Shown here: piece by piece, positions 42,526 to 50,968 of the stretch
How positions within the stretch are numbered: position 1 is the first letter of the stretch
Layout of the letters: every line of letters starts with the position of its first letter
IMG/VR virus record: IMGVR_UViG_3300037246_001555
Coordinates: 23,490-87,489 of that record
Reading direction: 5' to 3' (one strand)
Length of the DNA stretch: 64,000 bases
From: a virus
The notes under the pieces: model-generated
What the model was told of the DNA's origin: nothing
The model's input: only the letters and a program-made list of their open reading frames with translations
The model's database searches: none
Position numbers and translations under genes: made by a program

Positions 42526-42830
42526 TATTTCCCCCTCCGCGTGAGAGTGGTTTCGCTACTCGAAACAAGGGCTGTATCGTCTAGGCCGAAGATCTCTCGC
42601 CCAGCCTTACGAGCCCTAGTTCGAGTGTCGGATTCTGGCTGTTCTGCCTCTAGCTCCTCAGTACGATCAGCGATACGCTCTACCAGCCCGTCAAAGACTA
42701 AGCCTAGCTGCTCATCTAGTTTGACCTGAATGAAGTCTCCGGCGCGATCAAGCGACCTTCGGTCACTTATGAACAGCGCTATCTCATGTACTATTTCCCG
42801 CGTGAGGGCTGGTTTGAGTCGATTATCCAT
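42525..42830 (-). CDS. Hypothetical helical protein (101 aa)
   Basis: Starts at an ATG overlapping the ClpP stop (TAATG). Contains an amphipathic helical N-terminal half (REIVHEIALFISDRRSLDRA) and an acidic region followed by basic residues. No motif recognised. Together with the two genes downstream it forms an overlapped set. Confidence 0.6.
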   Translation of the reverse strand: MDNRLKPALTREIVHEIALFISDRRSLDRAGDFIQVKLDEQLGLVFDGLVERIADRTEELEAEQPESDTRTRARKAGREIFGLDDTALVSSSETTLTRRGK

Positions 42831-43525
42831 TACTTTCGCTCCAACTGCCAGTCGGTGTACTGAGTGACTGAATGCCAATCAGTGAATATTTCGTCGGCGA
42901 AGCCGTACTTGATCGCGTCACCTGCCAGCAGGTACACGTCTTCTTTCCGGTCCATTTGGTCCTTCAACCATTCCTTGATCCGCTTTCGACTCCAAGTCTT
43001 CATCTTTCCGTGAGGTGTTCGCTTCATAGCGTTAATGTAGACATTGTGCATCTGGTCATCGGCGTGCTTGACAAACTCTATGTCGGACATAACCGATTTC
43101 CATGAGCCGGCTGAGGCTAAGGTCCCCTCATGAAACATGAACGTACTATGAGGCATCATGATACGCTTGTTGGCGGCTTGAAAAATGATGGAGGACATTG
43201 ATCGGGCATGGCTATAGTTGATGATAGTAACAGGGTTTGGAGCTGCTATGATAGCGTCATACATAGCCATACCCTCAGCCCAATCACCCCCGCACGTTTT
43301 CATGGATACGGTGATGGGCTTTTCAGGGTTTATGCCCGAAAGCATATCGAGATTCTTGATGAACCGATTTGCCATCCGGTACTCTACGCCGGGTTCCCCC
43401 TCCTCTTCACCGGCCGTCCACTCCTCTACTCCTTGCAAGTAGATCAGGAATTCATCTCGGTCTAGTCCGTATTCATGAACATCGGACCCTCGATAGTTTT
43501 GCTTCTCAGTGAACGCTGCTGACAT
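42830..43525 (-). CDS. ClpP-like serine protease (231 aa)
   Basis: ClpP/crotonase-like order: strand and helix KPITVSMKTCGGDWAEGMAM (oxyanion-type turn), HARSMSSIIFQAA with the candidate nucleophile Ser, STFMFHEG with the His, and EDVYLLAGDAIKYGFADEI with the candidate acid. Size is close to cellular ClpP. It lies between SbcCD-like genes and small membrane genes, far from the capsid, so it is not an obvious head maturation protease and may process replication or host proteins. The internal ATG was chosen, so that overlap with the SbcC gene is about 20 bases. Confidence 0.8.
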   Translation of the reverse strand: MSAAFTEKQNYRGSDVHEYGLDRDEFLIYLQGVEEWTAGEEEGEPGVEYRMANRFIKNLDMLSGINPEKPITVSMKTCGGDWAEGMAMYDAIIAAPNPVTIINYSHARSMSSIIFQAANKRIMMPHSTFMFHEGTLASAGSWKSVMSDIEFVKHADDQMHNVYINAMKRTPHGKMKTWSRKRIKEWLKDQMDRKEDVYLLAGDAIKYGFADEIFTDWHSVTQYTDWQLERK

Positions 43526-45389
43526 TGCTGATGCCTCGTGATTTAGTGACGTGTATGCGATTTGGGATGAGCCCCTTGAGAGACTCCTCATTGCTGATGA
43601 GAAGAACGGTATCTCGTCCCCCTTCAACTTCAGAAGTCAAGTACTCCACTACGGCCTCGCCATTTCGTTCGTCTAGCTCAGTGAACGGCTCGTCAAGTAT
43701 TAGGAAGCCGCTTGATGCACCGGCCACCCTACTGGCTAGGTCCGCCAGTGACAGCCCGACGGCAAAACTGACCATTTGCTGCTCGCCGCCGGAAAGTGAG
43801 TCGAATCCCTTCCCGCCGGTCTCCGACCATACGTGGACGGTGAACTCTTCTTTTGCGGAGCCATCAGCCAGACGTTTAACGGTGCTGAACTCGCAGTGCA
43901 TTTGAGCGTTTTGCAACCGGCCAAGGTGGTACTCTGTGCGGGCGTCTAGGAACGGACAGGCATCTTCGAATAACTTCAGCTTCAGCTCCTTCCCGTAAAC
44001 GTCCTTCCAATAGGCCAGGTGCTCGACCTCCTCACGGAGTGTAGCAAGATCCTTGTGCATCCCGTGTAGCGCCCCTCCGAGTTGAGACACTTCCCCCTTC
44101 AGTCTCTTAAAGATTTCCCCGTGGGGGTTCTTTTCGTTGTCTACTGTAGCGAGCCGCTCCCTGGCTCCCGCCTCAGCCGCCTCCTGCTTTGCGCGAATGA
44201 TCTCCGTTCGCTGTTCAAGCCTACCTGTCAGATTCAGCTTGCGTTCGAGATCTTGGCGCCCACGTAGTAGCTCTGTCCGCTGCTTGGAGAGGCTCTGCTC
44301 CTCCGCAATATAGTGACCCGACACCTCAGAGCAGCTAGCGAGGACTTGAACACTATCCTTTATCTGCTCGTCTAGTTGTTCGGCCTTCTCCTTCACGGCC
44401 GTTTGAGTAGTTGCATCGTAGTCTCTCTTGCAAACGGGACATTGCGACTCGGCGTTTATAGCTCTCCTACCCGCAGTGAGAGACTGAAACTTTGCCTCCC
44501 ACAAGCTATGACTTAGATTGCACTCTCTGACGGTTTCCTGCGCCTTAGACAAAGAAGCAGCTACTTCTTCTATCCTCATGTCCAGGGATACCAAATCAAT
44601 CCCGAGTGAATCCTTGGTTGTGCCTTCCAATGAGGCCCTATCAGCCTCCAAAAGATCCCATTCGGGCTTGAAGTCCTTCTTGACTAGAACTAGATGCGAT
44701 TCGGCATTATGTCGGCGCGTTGTCCTTCCCTCTTCAAACTCGATCCCGTCTGTCTCTGCCCTGACCTTCTGACCCTCCAACGCGGCGAGGCGTCCCTGGA
44801 GTTCCCGTATACCCAGCTCACTCTCATTCAGCTTAGGCCTCAGCTCCTTGAGTTGCTTGTCGGCGTAGACGGCCCACCGATCAACCTCCTCCATCGGAAG
44901 GATCTGTTCAAGTACGGCCTTCTGCTCCTTAGGAGGTAAGCTGGGATAAGGAACCCCGCGCCCCTGCCCGAAGAATGACGTTTGCACAAAAGTCCTAAAG
45001 TCAAATCCCAGGACCCGGTCTACAGTACTTTGTGTAGCCTTGGCGGTATGAGCCGAGATATCTGTTACACCCTTGAACAAAGATAGCTTAGCCGGGCGCT
45101 CCCTTCGGATCTTGTAGACTTCTCCGTCCGCGCCTTCGAATTCAATCTCTCCGAAGCACTTCCGCTTCCCATGCCGATTGAGGACGGCGTCAGCCCTCAA
45201 GCCACCAGCCGTCTCGCCGAACAACGTCCACAGTATCGCTTTGTTAGCAAGACTGGACTTGCCCGCCCCATTGGACGAATGCTCGTCCTCGGAGTAGCCA
45301 GTTACCAATGTCAGCCCACGCCCTTGCAAGTTGATCTCTCCCTCCCCAAGAGAGAACAGATTCTTGAACTTGAGACTCAGCAGTTTCAT
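43506..45389 (-). CDS. SbcC/gp46-like recombination ATPase (627 aa)
   Basis: The ATG after GAGAAGGAAC replaces an upstream non-canonical reading. Walker A is SNGAGKSSL at the N-terminus; two long coiled-coil arms flank a zinc hook QCPVCKRDY in the middle. Near the C-terminus come the signature SLSGGEQQMVSFAVG and Walker B GFLILDEPFTELDERN. With the SbcD-like partner two genes upstream it forms a nuclease complex that resects DNA ends for recombination-driven replication. Confidence 0.9.
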   Translation of the reverse strand: MKLLSLKFKNLFSLGEGEINLQGRGLTLVTGYSEDEHSSNGAGKSSLANKAILWTLFGETAGGLRADAVLNRHGKRKCFGEIEFEGADGEVYKIRRERPAKLSLFKGVTDISAHTAKATQSTVDRVLGFDFRTFVQTSFFGQGRGVPYPSLPPKEQKAVLEQILPMEEVDRWAVYADKQLKELRPKLNESELGIRELQGRLAALEGQKVRAETDGIEFEEGRTTRRHNAESHLVLVKKDFKPEWDLLEADRASLEGTTKDSLGIDLVSLDMRIEEVAASLSKAQETVRECNLSHSLWEAKFQSLTAGRRAINAESQCPVCKRDYDATTQTAVKEKAEQLDEQIKDSVQVLASCSEVSGHYIAEEQSLSKQRTELLRGRQDLERKLNLTGRLEQRTEIIRAKQEAAEAGARERLATVDNEKNPHGEIFKRLKGEVSQLGGALHGMHKDLATLREEVEHLAYWKDVYGKELKLKLFEDACPFLDARTEYHLGRLQNAQMHCEFSTVKRLADGSAKEEFTVHVWSETGGKGFDSLSGGEQQMVSFAVGLSLADLASRVAGASSGFLILDEPFTELDERNGEAVVEYLTSEVEGGRDTVLLISNEESLKGLIPNRIHVTKSRGISNVSSVH

Positions 45390-45979
45390 TGTTCCTTCTC
45401 CACTAGAAAGCCCCGTCTCAAGTATTCCCGGTCCTCCACAAGAGGCAGTCCCAGCTCCCATAGTATGAATTCCCCGTCCCAGATCGGGTGAATGACTTTG
45501 TACCCTTCACGAAAATCGGGGTTCAGCCGGAAGTGGACCTCAATCAGTTTCCCGCCAATGAACTCACAGTTGAGGAGCGGAAATGTTTGGTTAAACGGGT
45601 AAGTGACCTTATCGTTTACCTTCTCCCATCGGTCCCACTTGTATAGCGGCGCGTCCTCATCACGGAAGCCCTCCACACACAAGGACTGTTTCCCGTCAAC
45701 ATAGTCTACGCTCAGGTGTCTGCCGGTGAAGACCTCACACCAGAAATACCCTACGGGGAGGCTGTCTGTTGTCTGCTCTATCCATTGAATAAACGCGCCT
45801 CTACCCATACCCAGGATGTTGGTGATGGGTCGGATCACATAGTAGCCGGGCTTAGGGACGTCCACGCCTACCGGCCCACACACGTAGCCTCTCGTTCTAG
45901 CCAAGATCAGCTTGTCGAAGAGCCAGAGATCTTCGTCTGCCGCGTTCTTCCAAGTGATATCGTCAGTCTTGGGGTGCAT
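45386..45979 (-). CDS. Conserved phage protein between SbcC and SbcD (197 aa)
   Basis: Characteristic stretches: DLWLFDKLILARTRGYVCGP, VDVPKPGYYVIRPI, ILGMGRGAFIQW and PVGYFWCEVFTGRHLSVD. The same pattern recurs in uncharacterised proteins of many phages, as far as memory allows. It is placed between the two recombination nuclease subunits, with overlaps on each side. The sequence is beta-rich and may be an ATP-grasp-like or nucleic-acid-binding fold; neither can be shown here. Confidence 0.6.
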   Translation of the reverse strand: MHPKTDDITWKNAADEDLWLFDKLILARTRGYVCGPVGVDVPKPGYYVIRPITNILGMGRGAFIQWIEQTTDSLPVGYFWCEVFTGRHLSVDYVDGKQSLCVEGFRDEDAPLYKWDRWEKVNDKVTYPFNQTFPLLNCEFIGGKLIEVHFRLNPDFREGYKVIHPIWDGEFILWELGLPLVEDREYLRRGFLVEKEQ

Positions 45980-46988
45980 AGTTCTCCTCCCGTACTTCGA
46001 CGCCCACCTCTCTGCGGCGACCTTCTGTCTGATTTTCGAATTGCTCTACCACGTGCTCGATGGTGATCTCATCCCCGGTGCGAACGGTGCTCTGCTGTTT
46101 ATCTACTTTAACTGTGGGGAACTCCACCGTGAGGGCTCCGTTCTTGATCAAAGAAGCCCTCAACTCTGACTGCTCCTTGACATCGACAGGATTATTGTAC
46201 CTGACGAAATTGCCTTCGAAACCAAGGAACCCGGTACAGTAGTTTATGAAGTGAGGGGCCTTGGTCTGATGCTTCCATTCCATCGTCTCGGACTCGTCGG
46301 CGCCCCAATCGTTCCAGATCACCCACCCCTTATTTTGGTCGATGTCCCCCCAGTTTAGTGCTGTCAGATTCCCTACCACAGTCAGATTAGGCGTGACCGC
46401 TCGGTGAAAGTGATAGTGCCCTGTGAAGGCACGCACGTTATCCGGTATCATGTCGGGGGTGAGCCGCTCGTCCAAGACGAACCCAGAGGAGAGCGGGACC
46501 CCAGCGACGCCCTGGTGCAGCATCACCATCCCGCCTCCACATTCCCCATAGTCCCATGCTAGCTCTCCCAGGAACCGTTTGAGTTTCTCCTCGTCGGTCG
46601 TGTAGGGCAGGGCGTGCACCATCAGCCCGTCATCGTCCCACTTACCCTGGGTCTCCTCATCAGATAGCATTGAGAGCGCGTGGATCGTCCCCAGACGGTC
46701 GTACATATCGTGGTTGCCCGGTATAGCCCGGATCTGAATACCCCGCTCACGGAGCGATTTGAACAGCCTTGAGGCGATTACTAGGGCCTGGGTGGGGATG
46801 GAGCCGTGGACATGGAAGAGATCCCCGCAAAAATATGCGTACTTGACCCCTTCGTTCTCAGCGTCATTGATCATCTCCTGGCATGCCTCCCACTGAGACC
46901 ACAAGCGGGAGTTGAATCCTTGTTCATTTACGGTAGAGCCGTAGCTCCATGTGTGGAGGTGGAGGTCGCTGAATATGAGGCGCTTCAC
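45963..46988 (-). CDS. SbcD/gp47-like metallophosphoesterase nuclease (341 aa)
   Basis: Complete phosphoesterase motifs: RLIFSDLHLHTW, YFCGDLFHVHG, RAIPGNHDMYDR, MVMLHQGV and FTGHYHFHRAV. These bind two metal ions. The enzyme would partner the SbcC-like ATPase to process DNA ends. Normal length for gp47 proteins. Stop overlaps the following gene's N-terminal codons. Confidence 0.9.
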   Translation of the reverse strand: MKRLIFSDLHLHTWSYGSTVNEQGFNSRLWSQWEACQEMINDAENEGVKYAYFCGDLFHVHGSIPTQALVIASRLFKSLRERGIQIRAIPGNHDMYDRLGTIHALSMLSDEETQGKWDDDGLMVHALPYTTDEEKLKRFLGELAWDYGECGGGMVMLHQGVAGVPLSSGFVLDERLTPDMIPDNVRAFTGHYHFHRAVTPNLTVVGNLTALNWGDIDQNKGWVIWNDWGADESETMEWKHQTKAPHFINYCTGFLGFEGNFVRYNNPVDVKEQSELRASLIKNGALTVEFPTVKVDKQQSTVRTGDEITIEHVVEQFENQTEGRRREVGVEVREENYAPQD

Positions 46989-47203
46989 TCTTCCATCCCC
47001 TTATTGTCAAAGTAGATCAGCCAGTCTTCAACCACGTACAGAGGCCACACTAGCATGATGCGAATGTAATGAACGCTTTGTTGAAGTACGGCGATAATGG
47101 ATTCTCTTCGTGAGAGGTCCTTGAAATCGAAGGCGAAGGTTTCGTGCTCTAGCTTTACCGAGACCAGCCCAAAGATCAGGTAAAACAGCAGCTCTACGCT
47201 CAT
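46985..47203 (-). CDS. Small protein with hydrophobic N-terminus (72 aa)
   Basis: Residues 4-17 (ELLFYLIFGLVSVK) are hydrophobic and later IRIMLVWPLYVVEDWLIYF forms a second apolar segment, so it may be membrane-associated. ATGA-type overlaps with both neighbours. Function unknown. Confidence 0.6.
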   Translation of the reverse strand: MSVELLFYLIFGLVSVKLEHETFAFDFKDLSRRESIIAVLQQSVHYIRIMLVWPLYVVEDWLIYFDNKGMEE

Positions 47204-47445
47204 CTTTCTGCCTTCATTACCGTTAGGTAGATCTTATTGTCCTCAAGGCCTCGTAGCTTGTCGTATAGATGGCCGAAAATGCCTTTGCGAAGTGGAATTA
47301 CCGCATAAACGGCGCAGACTTCTTCATAGTCGAACGTGGGATCAATGATGCTGTCCGAGACCAGCTTAGCAATTACGGCCTCCTTCACCGCGTTAGCGAA
47401 CTTAGTCAGTTCCTCATCTGTATATTCCGCTACTCTAATATTCAC
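47200..47445 (-). CDS. Hypothetical small protein (81 aa)
   Basis: An alpha/beta pattern with a helical first half (ELTKFANAVKEAVIAKLV). ATG overlaps the RecA-like gene's stop. No recognisable motif. Confidence 0.6.
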   Translation of the reverse strand: MNIRVAEYTDEELTKFANAVKEAVIAKLVSDSIIDPTFDYEEVCAVYAVIPLRKGIFGHLYDKLRGLEDNKIYLTVMKAER

Positions 47446-48536
47446 CCTTCACTCCCCCAGGGCTGTAACGCCCCTTCACGAACACTCCAACGACGCCAGT
47501 TCTGATAGACCTGATCGTAGCCGCCTTGCTGCTCCACCCACGTTCGGAAGTCCGCTTGTGCGAACTGAGCCTCGTAATCGGTATCCGGCAACACAGTCAC
47601 GATCTTGCCGCCCTTCGGACGCTTAGCGAATCCGGTAGCTACCATCGCTAGCTTCAAGCTCTCGTACTTGTCGAAGCCGTCCTCGTTCATCAATTCAGAC
47701 GTTAGCTTAGGCCACTCAAGGTGCCCCTGCTTCAGCTTGATGATTTCGATGTTCACCTTTTGGCCTCGCCGCTCCTTGGTGGAAGGGTTGAGAATGTGGC
47801 CGATGCTCGTGAATTCAATCCTTACGGTAGCGTAGAACTTGATGCCCAAGCCACCTCCCGAATCGGAGGACTTACCCCACCCGCCGATCTTGGAGACGGA
47901 GTGATTGATGAAAAGGATACTAGGCTTCGAATCGTGCTCATGCAGCAGCGGGTTTACCTTCTTCAGTCCTCGCTTGATCTGCTTGGCTTCGAACCCCGGT
48001 CGGTCGGAGGCGTCAATGTTTCCTTGGGCGTCCGCGATAGTGGGAACCCCCGTAGTAGAATCAATAATGAACAAAACAGGGCCTTCAAAACCAACCTCCT
48101 TCAGCCACCCGGGCTTGCTCTTCTTCTTCGATTCCACGTCGATCTCACCCAGATAGTAAATCAGGGTCTTGAAGATCTCCTCAATGGTATTGGCCTCATG
48201 CCAGAATACCTTCTCTGGGTCACACCCCAGCTCGCGCGCTCTCTCTGGCGTGTAGCTCATTTCGGTGTCGATGAATACGACAAGACCGTCTCGCTTCTGC
48301 CACTCAGCGCCAGCCTGGATAGCAGCGGTCGTCTTCCCACAACCCGGCTTGCCGAAATACTCAATCACCTTGGAGGCCGGTAGACCGCCACGTCTACCTA
48401 GGTAAAGATCAAGCTCCGCCATCCCCGAGCTGATGCCGTAAGGGGCAATCGACCCCATGTTAAGATCGTCACCCAGATGGGTTGTTATGTCTGACTTTCC
48501 CGCCAAGCCAAACAACTTCTTCATTGCCTCGTTCAT
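47442..48536 (-). CDS. RecA/UvsX-type recombinase (364 aa)
   Basis: Walker A is FGKPGCGKTT (62-70). LVVFIDTEMSYTPERAREL gives the usual catalytic Glu strand, and GPVLFIIDSTTGVPT is Walker B. The later GLGIKFYATVRIEFTS strand is the RecA core edge. It pairs homologous DNA for repair and recombination-dependent replication, and would act with the SSB encoded upstream and the SbcCD-like nuclease downstream. Start behind AGGAGG. Confidence 0.9.
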   Translation of the reverse strand: MNEAMKKLFGLAGKSDITTHLGDDLNMGSIAPYGISSGMAELDLYLGRRGGLPASKVIEYFGKPGCGKTTAAIQAGAEWQKRDGLVVFIDTEMSYTPERARELGCDPEKVFWHEANTIEEIFKTLIYYLGEIDVESKKKSKPGWLKEVGFEGPVLFIIDSTTGVPTIADAQGNIDASDRPGFEAKQIKRGLKKVNPLLHEHDSKPSILFINHSVSKIGGWGKSSDSGGGLGIKFYATVRIEFTSIGHILNPSTKERRGQKVNIEIIKLKQGHLEWPKLTSELMNEDGFDKYESLKLAMVATGFAKRPKGGKIVTVLPDTDYEAQFAQADFRTWVEQQGGYDQVYQNWRRWSVREGALQPWGSEG

Positions 48537-48550
48537 TAGTCCTCCTAGTT

Positions 48551-48585
48551 GAGAAAAGGTGGTCCGCGGCCTTCAGCCCGACCAC
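48551..48585 (-). terminator. Possible intrinsic terminator or attenuator after the SSB gene
   Basis: Leftward, GTGGTC pairs with GACCAC around an inner GGC/GCC stem, then CTTTTCTC. It lies between SSB and RecA-like genes, so it may lower RecA relative to SSB expression. Confidence 0.45.
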
Positions 48586-48622
48586 TCTGGATTCCTTTTT
48601 TAGGCTCCAGCATATAGTTTCC

Positions 48623-49651
48623 CTAGAAGGGAATGTCGTCGTCCATCGGGGGCGGTGCAGGCACCACAGGCGGCTGAGGGACAGTCGGCTGAGTCGTAGA
48701 CACCATCGCCGCCTTAGCGTCAGCCTCCGCCGAAGCAAATTGCTCAGGCGTAGTTACAGGCTGATTCTGAGGAGGGGTCGGCGTCGAGGCTGCGGGCTGC
48801 GCCACCGGCATGACCGGAGCGGCAGGGGCCGCGACCGGCCCGGGAACCACCGTGGCAGGAGCCGAAGGGATAGCGGCTGCGGCTGCCGGGCTCACCGTAG
48901 GGAGAGCCGGTCGCGGCGTGGGAGTGGGGCCGAAGCCACCACCCACATTGATTGTTGAGGCCACCTTTTCCACCCTCTCACTGTCCGGGGTGGCGTACAC
49001 CTCATTCAGACGGATCAGCTCCAGAGTGTTGGGGTCGATACCCTGAGCAACGCAGTCGGCAAACACATCTGTGCGGCCAGCGCCGTGAGGGGTCACATTG
49101 TACTTGGTGTCCAGCTTATGCCCGGTTCGGGTAATCACTATATTCACGCCCGATTGAGGGTTCGTGATATCAGCCCAGCCGGTGGCCGGATCTTGATCCA
49201 GCGCAATGATCTGTCGGTGGACCATGATGCCGGTTTCCAACACGTACACCTTGCCAAACTCAGGCACCTCACCATCCCGATCTGCGGGTGCGCTGTGTAC
49301 GAGTACGTTGTATAGGTAATGATTCCGAGGACGCAGATCGCGAGCAAACTTCATCTTTGCTTCGTCCTTTGACTCGGTTAGCTCCTGACCTATCACGCAG
49401 ATAGCGCAGGGAAGGCCTTCGGCATCGGCCGGGCAAGCAAAGACATCAACGTTCCTTCCTACCTGAACACGGTGCTTGGTCACGTGATGGTAGAAGACGC
49501 CTGCGTCGCTGTAGGGGGGAAGGACACGGACCATTGTGGTGCCGCTTTGAGGGAATACCATCGGGGCGTTGTTTCCCCACTCATTGGCCTTCTTATCCAG
49601 AGCATCCTTCTCGCTCTGAATAGTCTCTTCATTTCGTCCGAAAAATTCCAT
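48623..49651 (-). CDS. gp32-like single-stranded DNA-binding protein with SSB-type acidic tip (342 aa)
   Basis: N-terminal OB-fold region with TMVRVLPPYSDAGVFYHHV and a zinc motif CPADAEGLPCAIC at about 75-90 as in gp32-type proteins. A long Pro/Ala/Thr-rich disordered linker follows from residue ~235, and the protein ends in DDDIPF, the same acidic hexamer that ends bacterial SSB and binds its partner proteins. It coats single-stranded DNA at forks. It has its own promoter and AAAGGAG site, so abundant expression is expected. Confidence 0.85.
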   Translation of the reverse strand: MEFFGRNEETIQSEKDALDKKANEWGNNAPMVFPQSGTTMVRVLPPYSDAGVFYHHVTKHRVQVGRNVDVFACPADAEGLPCAICVIGQELTESKDEAKMKFARDLRPRNHYLYNVLVHSAPADRDGEVPEFGKVYVLETGIMVHRQIIALDQDPATGWADITNPQSGVNIVITRTGHKLDTKYNVTPHGAGRTDVFADCVAQGIDPNTLELIRLNEVYATPDSERVEKVASTINVGGGFGPTPTPRPALPTVSPAAAAAIPSAPATVVPGPVAAPAAPVMPVAQPAASTPTPPQNQPVTTPEQFASAEADAKAAMVSTTQPTVPQPPVVPAPPPMDDDIPF

Positions 49652-49696
49652 TATGTTCTCCTTTGATTAGAGCTACCTTGGCGTACGCCTTCCTTG

Positions 49697-49717
49697 CTCT
49701 CTAGTAAATAATGCCGT
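49697..49717 (-). promoter_or_regulatory. Phage-type promoter (leftward) for the SSB gene
   Basis: Minus strand: ACGGCATTATTTACTAG then AGAG. It lies 46 bases before the SSB start. Just upstream is a small hairpin (CGCGC-CAAAA-GCGCG) following the previous stop, perhaps a weak terminator. Confidence 0.75.
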
Positions 49718-49749
49718 TCCCTGCTATGTTCGGGCGCGCTTTTGGCGCG

Positions 49750-50214
49750 TCAAATCCTCTTCATCTCCTGACCCTGCCGATACGCTAGCGCGTTCAACAG
49801 CTCCGCCTTCTTGATGATACTGCGCCACCAATGTTCAGCCTTGAGCGCGTCGGCTCGCATGATATGTAGCTCACCTAGGGCCTTCTGGTATGACGCATCA
49901 ACCGTGACCTTCTCAGACAGCTTACCCTCAGTCATCTTGTCCCCTGCCGCCTCAGCAGAGGACCTCATGTAGCCAGACACTCTATCCCGAATGTACTTGA
50001 CGTTCTCTTCCTTCCGTTTCAGGTTTGCCTGCATTTGTGCTGCGAGGTCGCCGTATCGGACTAGGAGCTGGCCCATCCGACAGATCTCAGGATTCAGGTT
50101 ACCGTCATCAATAGAGAAGTCAGCTCCAGTATTGAAGTGTTCGGCTTGGGGCTTCCACACCCATTCGCCTTCGTGCTGGATGAGTCTCTCTACCCAGATT
50201 GTGGTGGCGGTCAC
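49750..50214 (-). CDS. Hypothetical coiled-coil protein upstream of SSB (154 aa)
   Basis: GTG start with GGGAG and GTGA overlap with the previous gene. Residues about 50-90 are helical (LAAQMQANLKRKEENVKYI) and the C-terminal half is a helical bundle (KALGELHIMRADALKAEHWW). Similar small proteins next to replication genes of phages are recombination accessory factors; no specific assignment. Confidence 0.6.
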   Translation of the reverse strand: MTATTIWVERLIQHEGEWVWKPQAEHFNTGADFSIDDGNLNPEICRMGQLLVRYGDLAAQMQANLKRKEENVKYIRDRVSGYMRSSAEAAGDKMTEGKLSEKVTVDASYQKALGELHIMRADALKAEHWWRSIIKKAELLNALAYRQGQEMKRI

Positions 50215-50588
50215 AATGGACTCCCGCAGGCACCGTGAAAACGAGGCGCACGGTAGCGTGTCCATCTACGGGTCAAGCGTCCGTCGCCTCTTCTCCACAG
50301 CTCCAGCTCTTCGCCCGTCGCCCAGACATCGTAGACCGCGACCACGTCCCAGCCGAACCAGAACGAAGACAGGGAAGTGGGGAGGGTATAGATCTTCTCC
50401 ACTTTGGAAGCTATCGCGAATCCTCGTGCCACACAGTCCTCGGTACCGTTTCCCGCCACGAGGCAGACCTCCACGAGAGACAAGCCCGGTTGATTGATGG
50501 CGACGCAGACCCGCTGGTCCGCCCTCGCCTCGCCGCATAGCGCGAAGGTCAGCATGCCAATTACTGCGATTGCTATTTTGAAACTCAT
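50211..50588 (-). CDS. Small secreted protein (125 aa)
   Basis: ATG overlaps the preceding stop (TGATG). Signal peptide SFKIAIAVIGMLTFALCGEA with probable cleavage after ARA, then an extracytoplasmic domain with three Cys (VCVAINQ, VCLVAGNG, DCVARGF). Located among nucleotide enzymes, with overlaps on both sides. Periplasmic action is probable; function unknown. Confidence 0.6.
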   Translation of the reverse strand: MSFKIAIAVIGMLTFALCGEARADQRVCVAINQPGLSLVEVCLVAGNGTEDCVARGFAIASKVEKIYTLPTSLSSFWFGWDVVAVYDVWATGEELELWRRGDGRLTRRWTRYRAPRFHGACGSPL

Positions 50589-50968
50589 CAACTATTTCCT
50601 CCTCGGAATACTTTGTCTAGCACGGCTTTGATATCCGGCGGCTCATAGTCCGGTCCCTTCATGATCTTTCCACCGGCATCCGTTGTCGGAGTCTTAGTCA
50701 TGTTGGATTTATGTACTTCAGCAAACACCTCGTCAACCGGAATGCCGTACTCTAGCCCGGTTCCGTACACAACATAAAGCACGTCGCACAGCTCCTTAGC
50801 TATCTGCGGGTAATCGTGAAGCTGCATGGCCTCTACAAGCTCGGCTAGCTCCTCCATCATGATCCTAGCCCTCAGCAGCGCCCGCTCGTCTGTGCATAGG
50901 TGACCCTTGGAGCCTATTACCACGCTGAACTTCTCGTGGAACTCACTTAGCTTTTCGAAGTTAGTCAT
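50588..50968 (-). CDS. MazG-like nucleotide pyrophosphohydrolase (126 aa)
   Basis: All-helical family pattern: MEELAELVEAM (E-E-x-x-E metal motif) and IAKELCDVLYVVYGTG (E-x-x-D), followed by VHKSNMTK. These hydrolyse NTPs or dNTPs to monophosphates, keeping nucleotide pools or ppGpp-type signals in check. Neighbours are dCMP deaminase and PolA, so nucleotide supply is the likely context. Overlaps both neighbours. Confidence 0.8.
   Translation of the reverse strand: MTNFEKLSEFHEKFSVVIGSKGHLCTDERALLRARIMMEELAELVEAMQLHDYPQIAKELCDVLYVVYGTGLEYGIPVDEVFAEVHKSNMTKTPTTDAGGKIMKGPDYEPPDIKAVLDKVFRGGNS

Noticed and set aside
47721-48383. 220-codon plus-strand reading frame opposite the RecA-like gene
   Set aside because: It is antisense to a gene with clear motifs and has no ribosome binding site or recognisable product.
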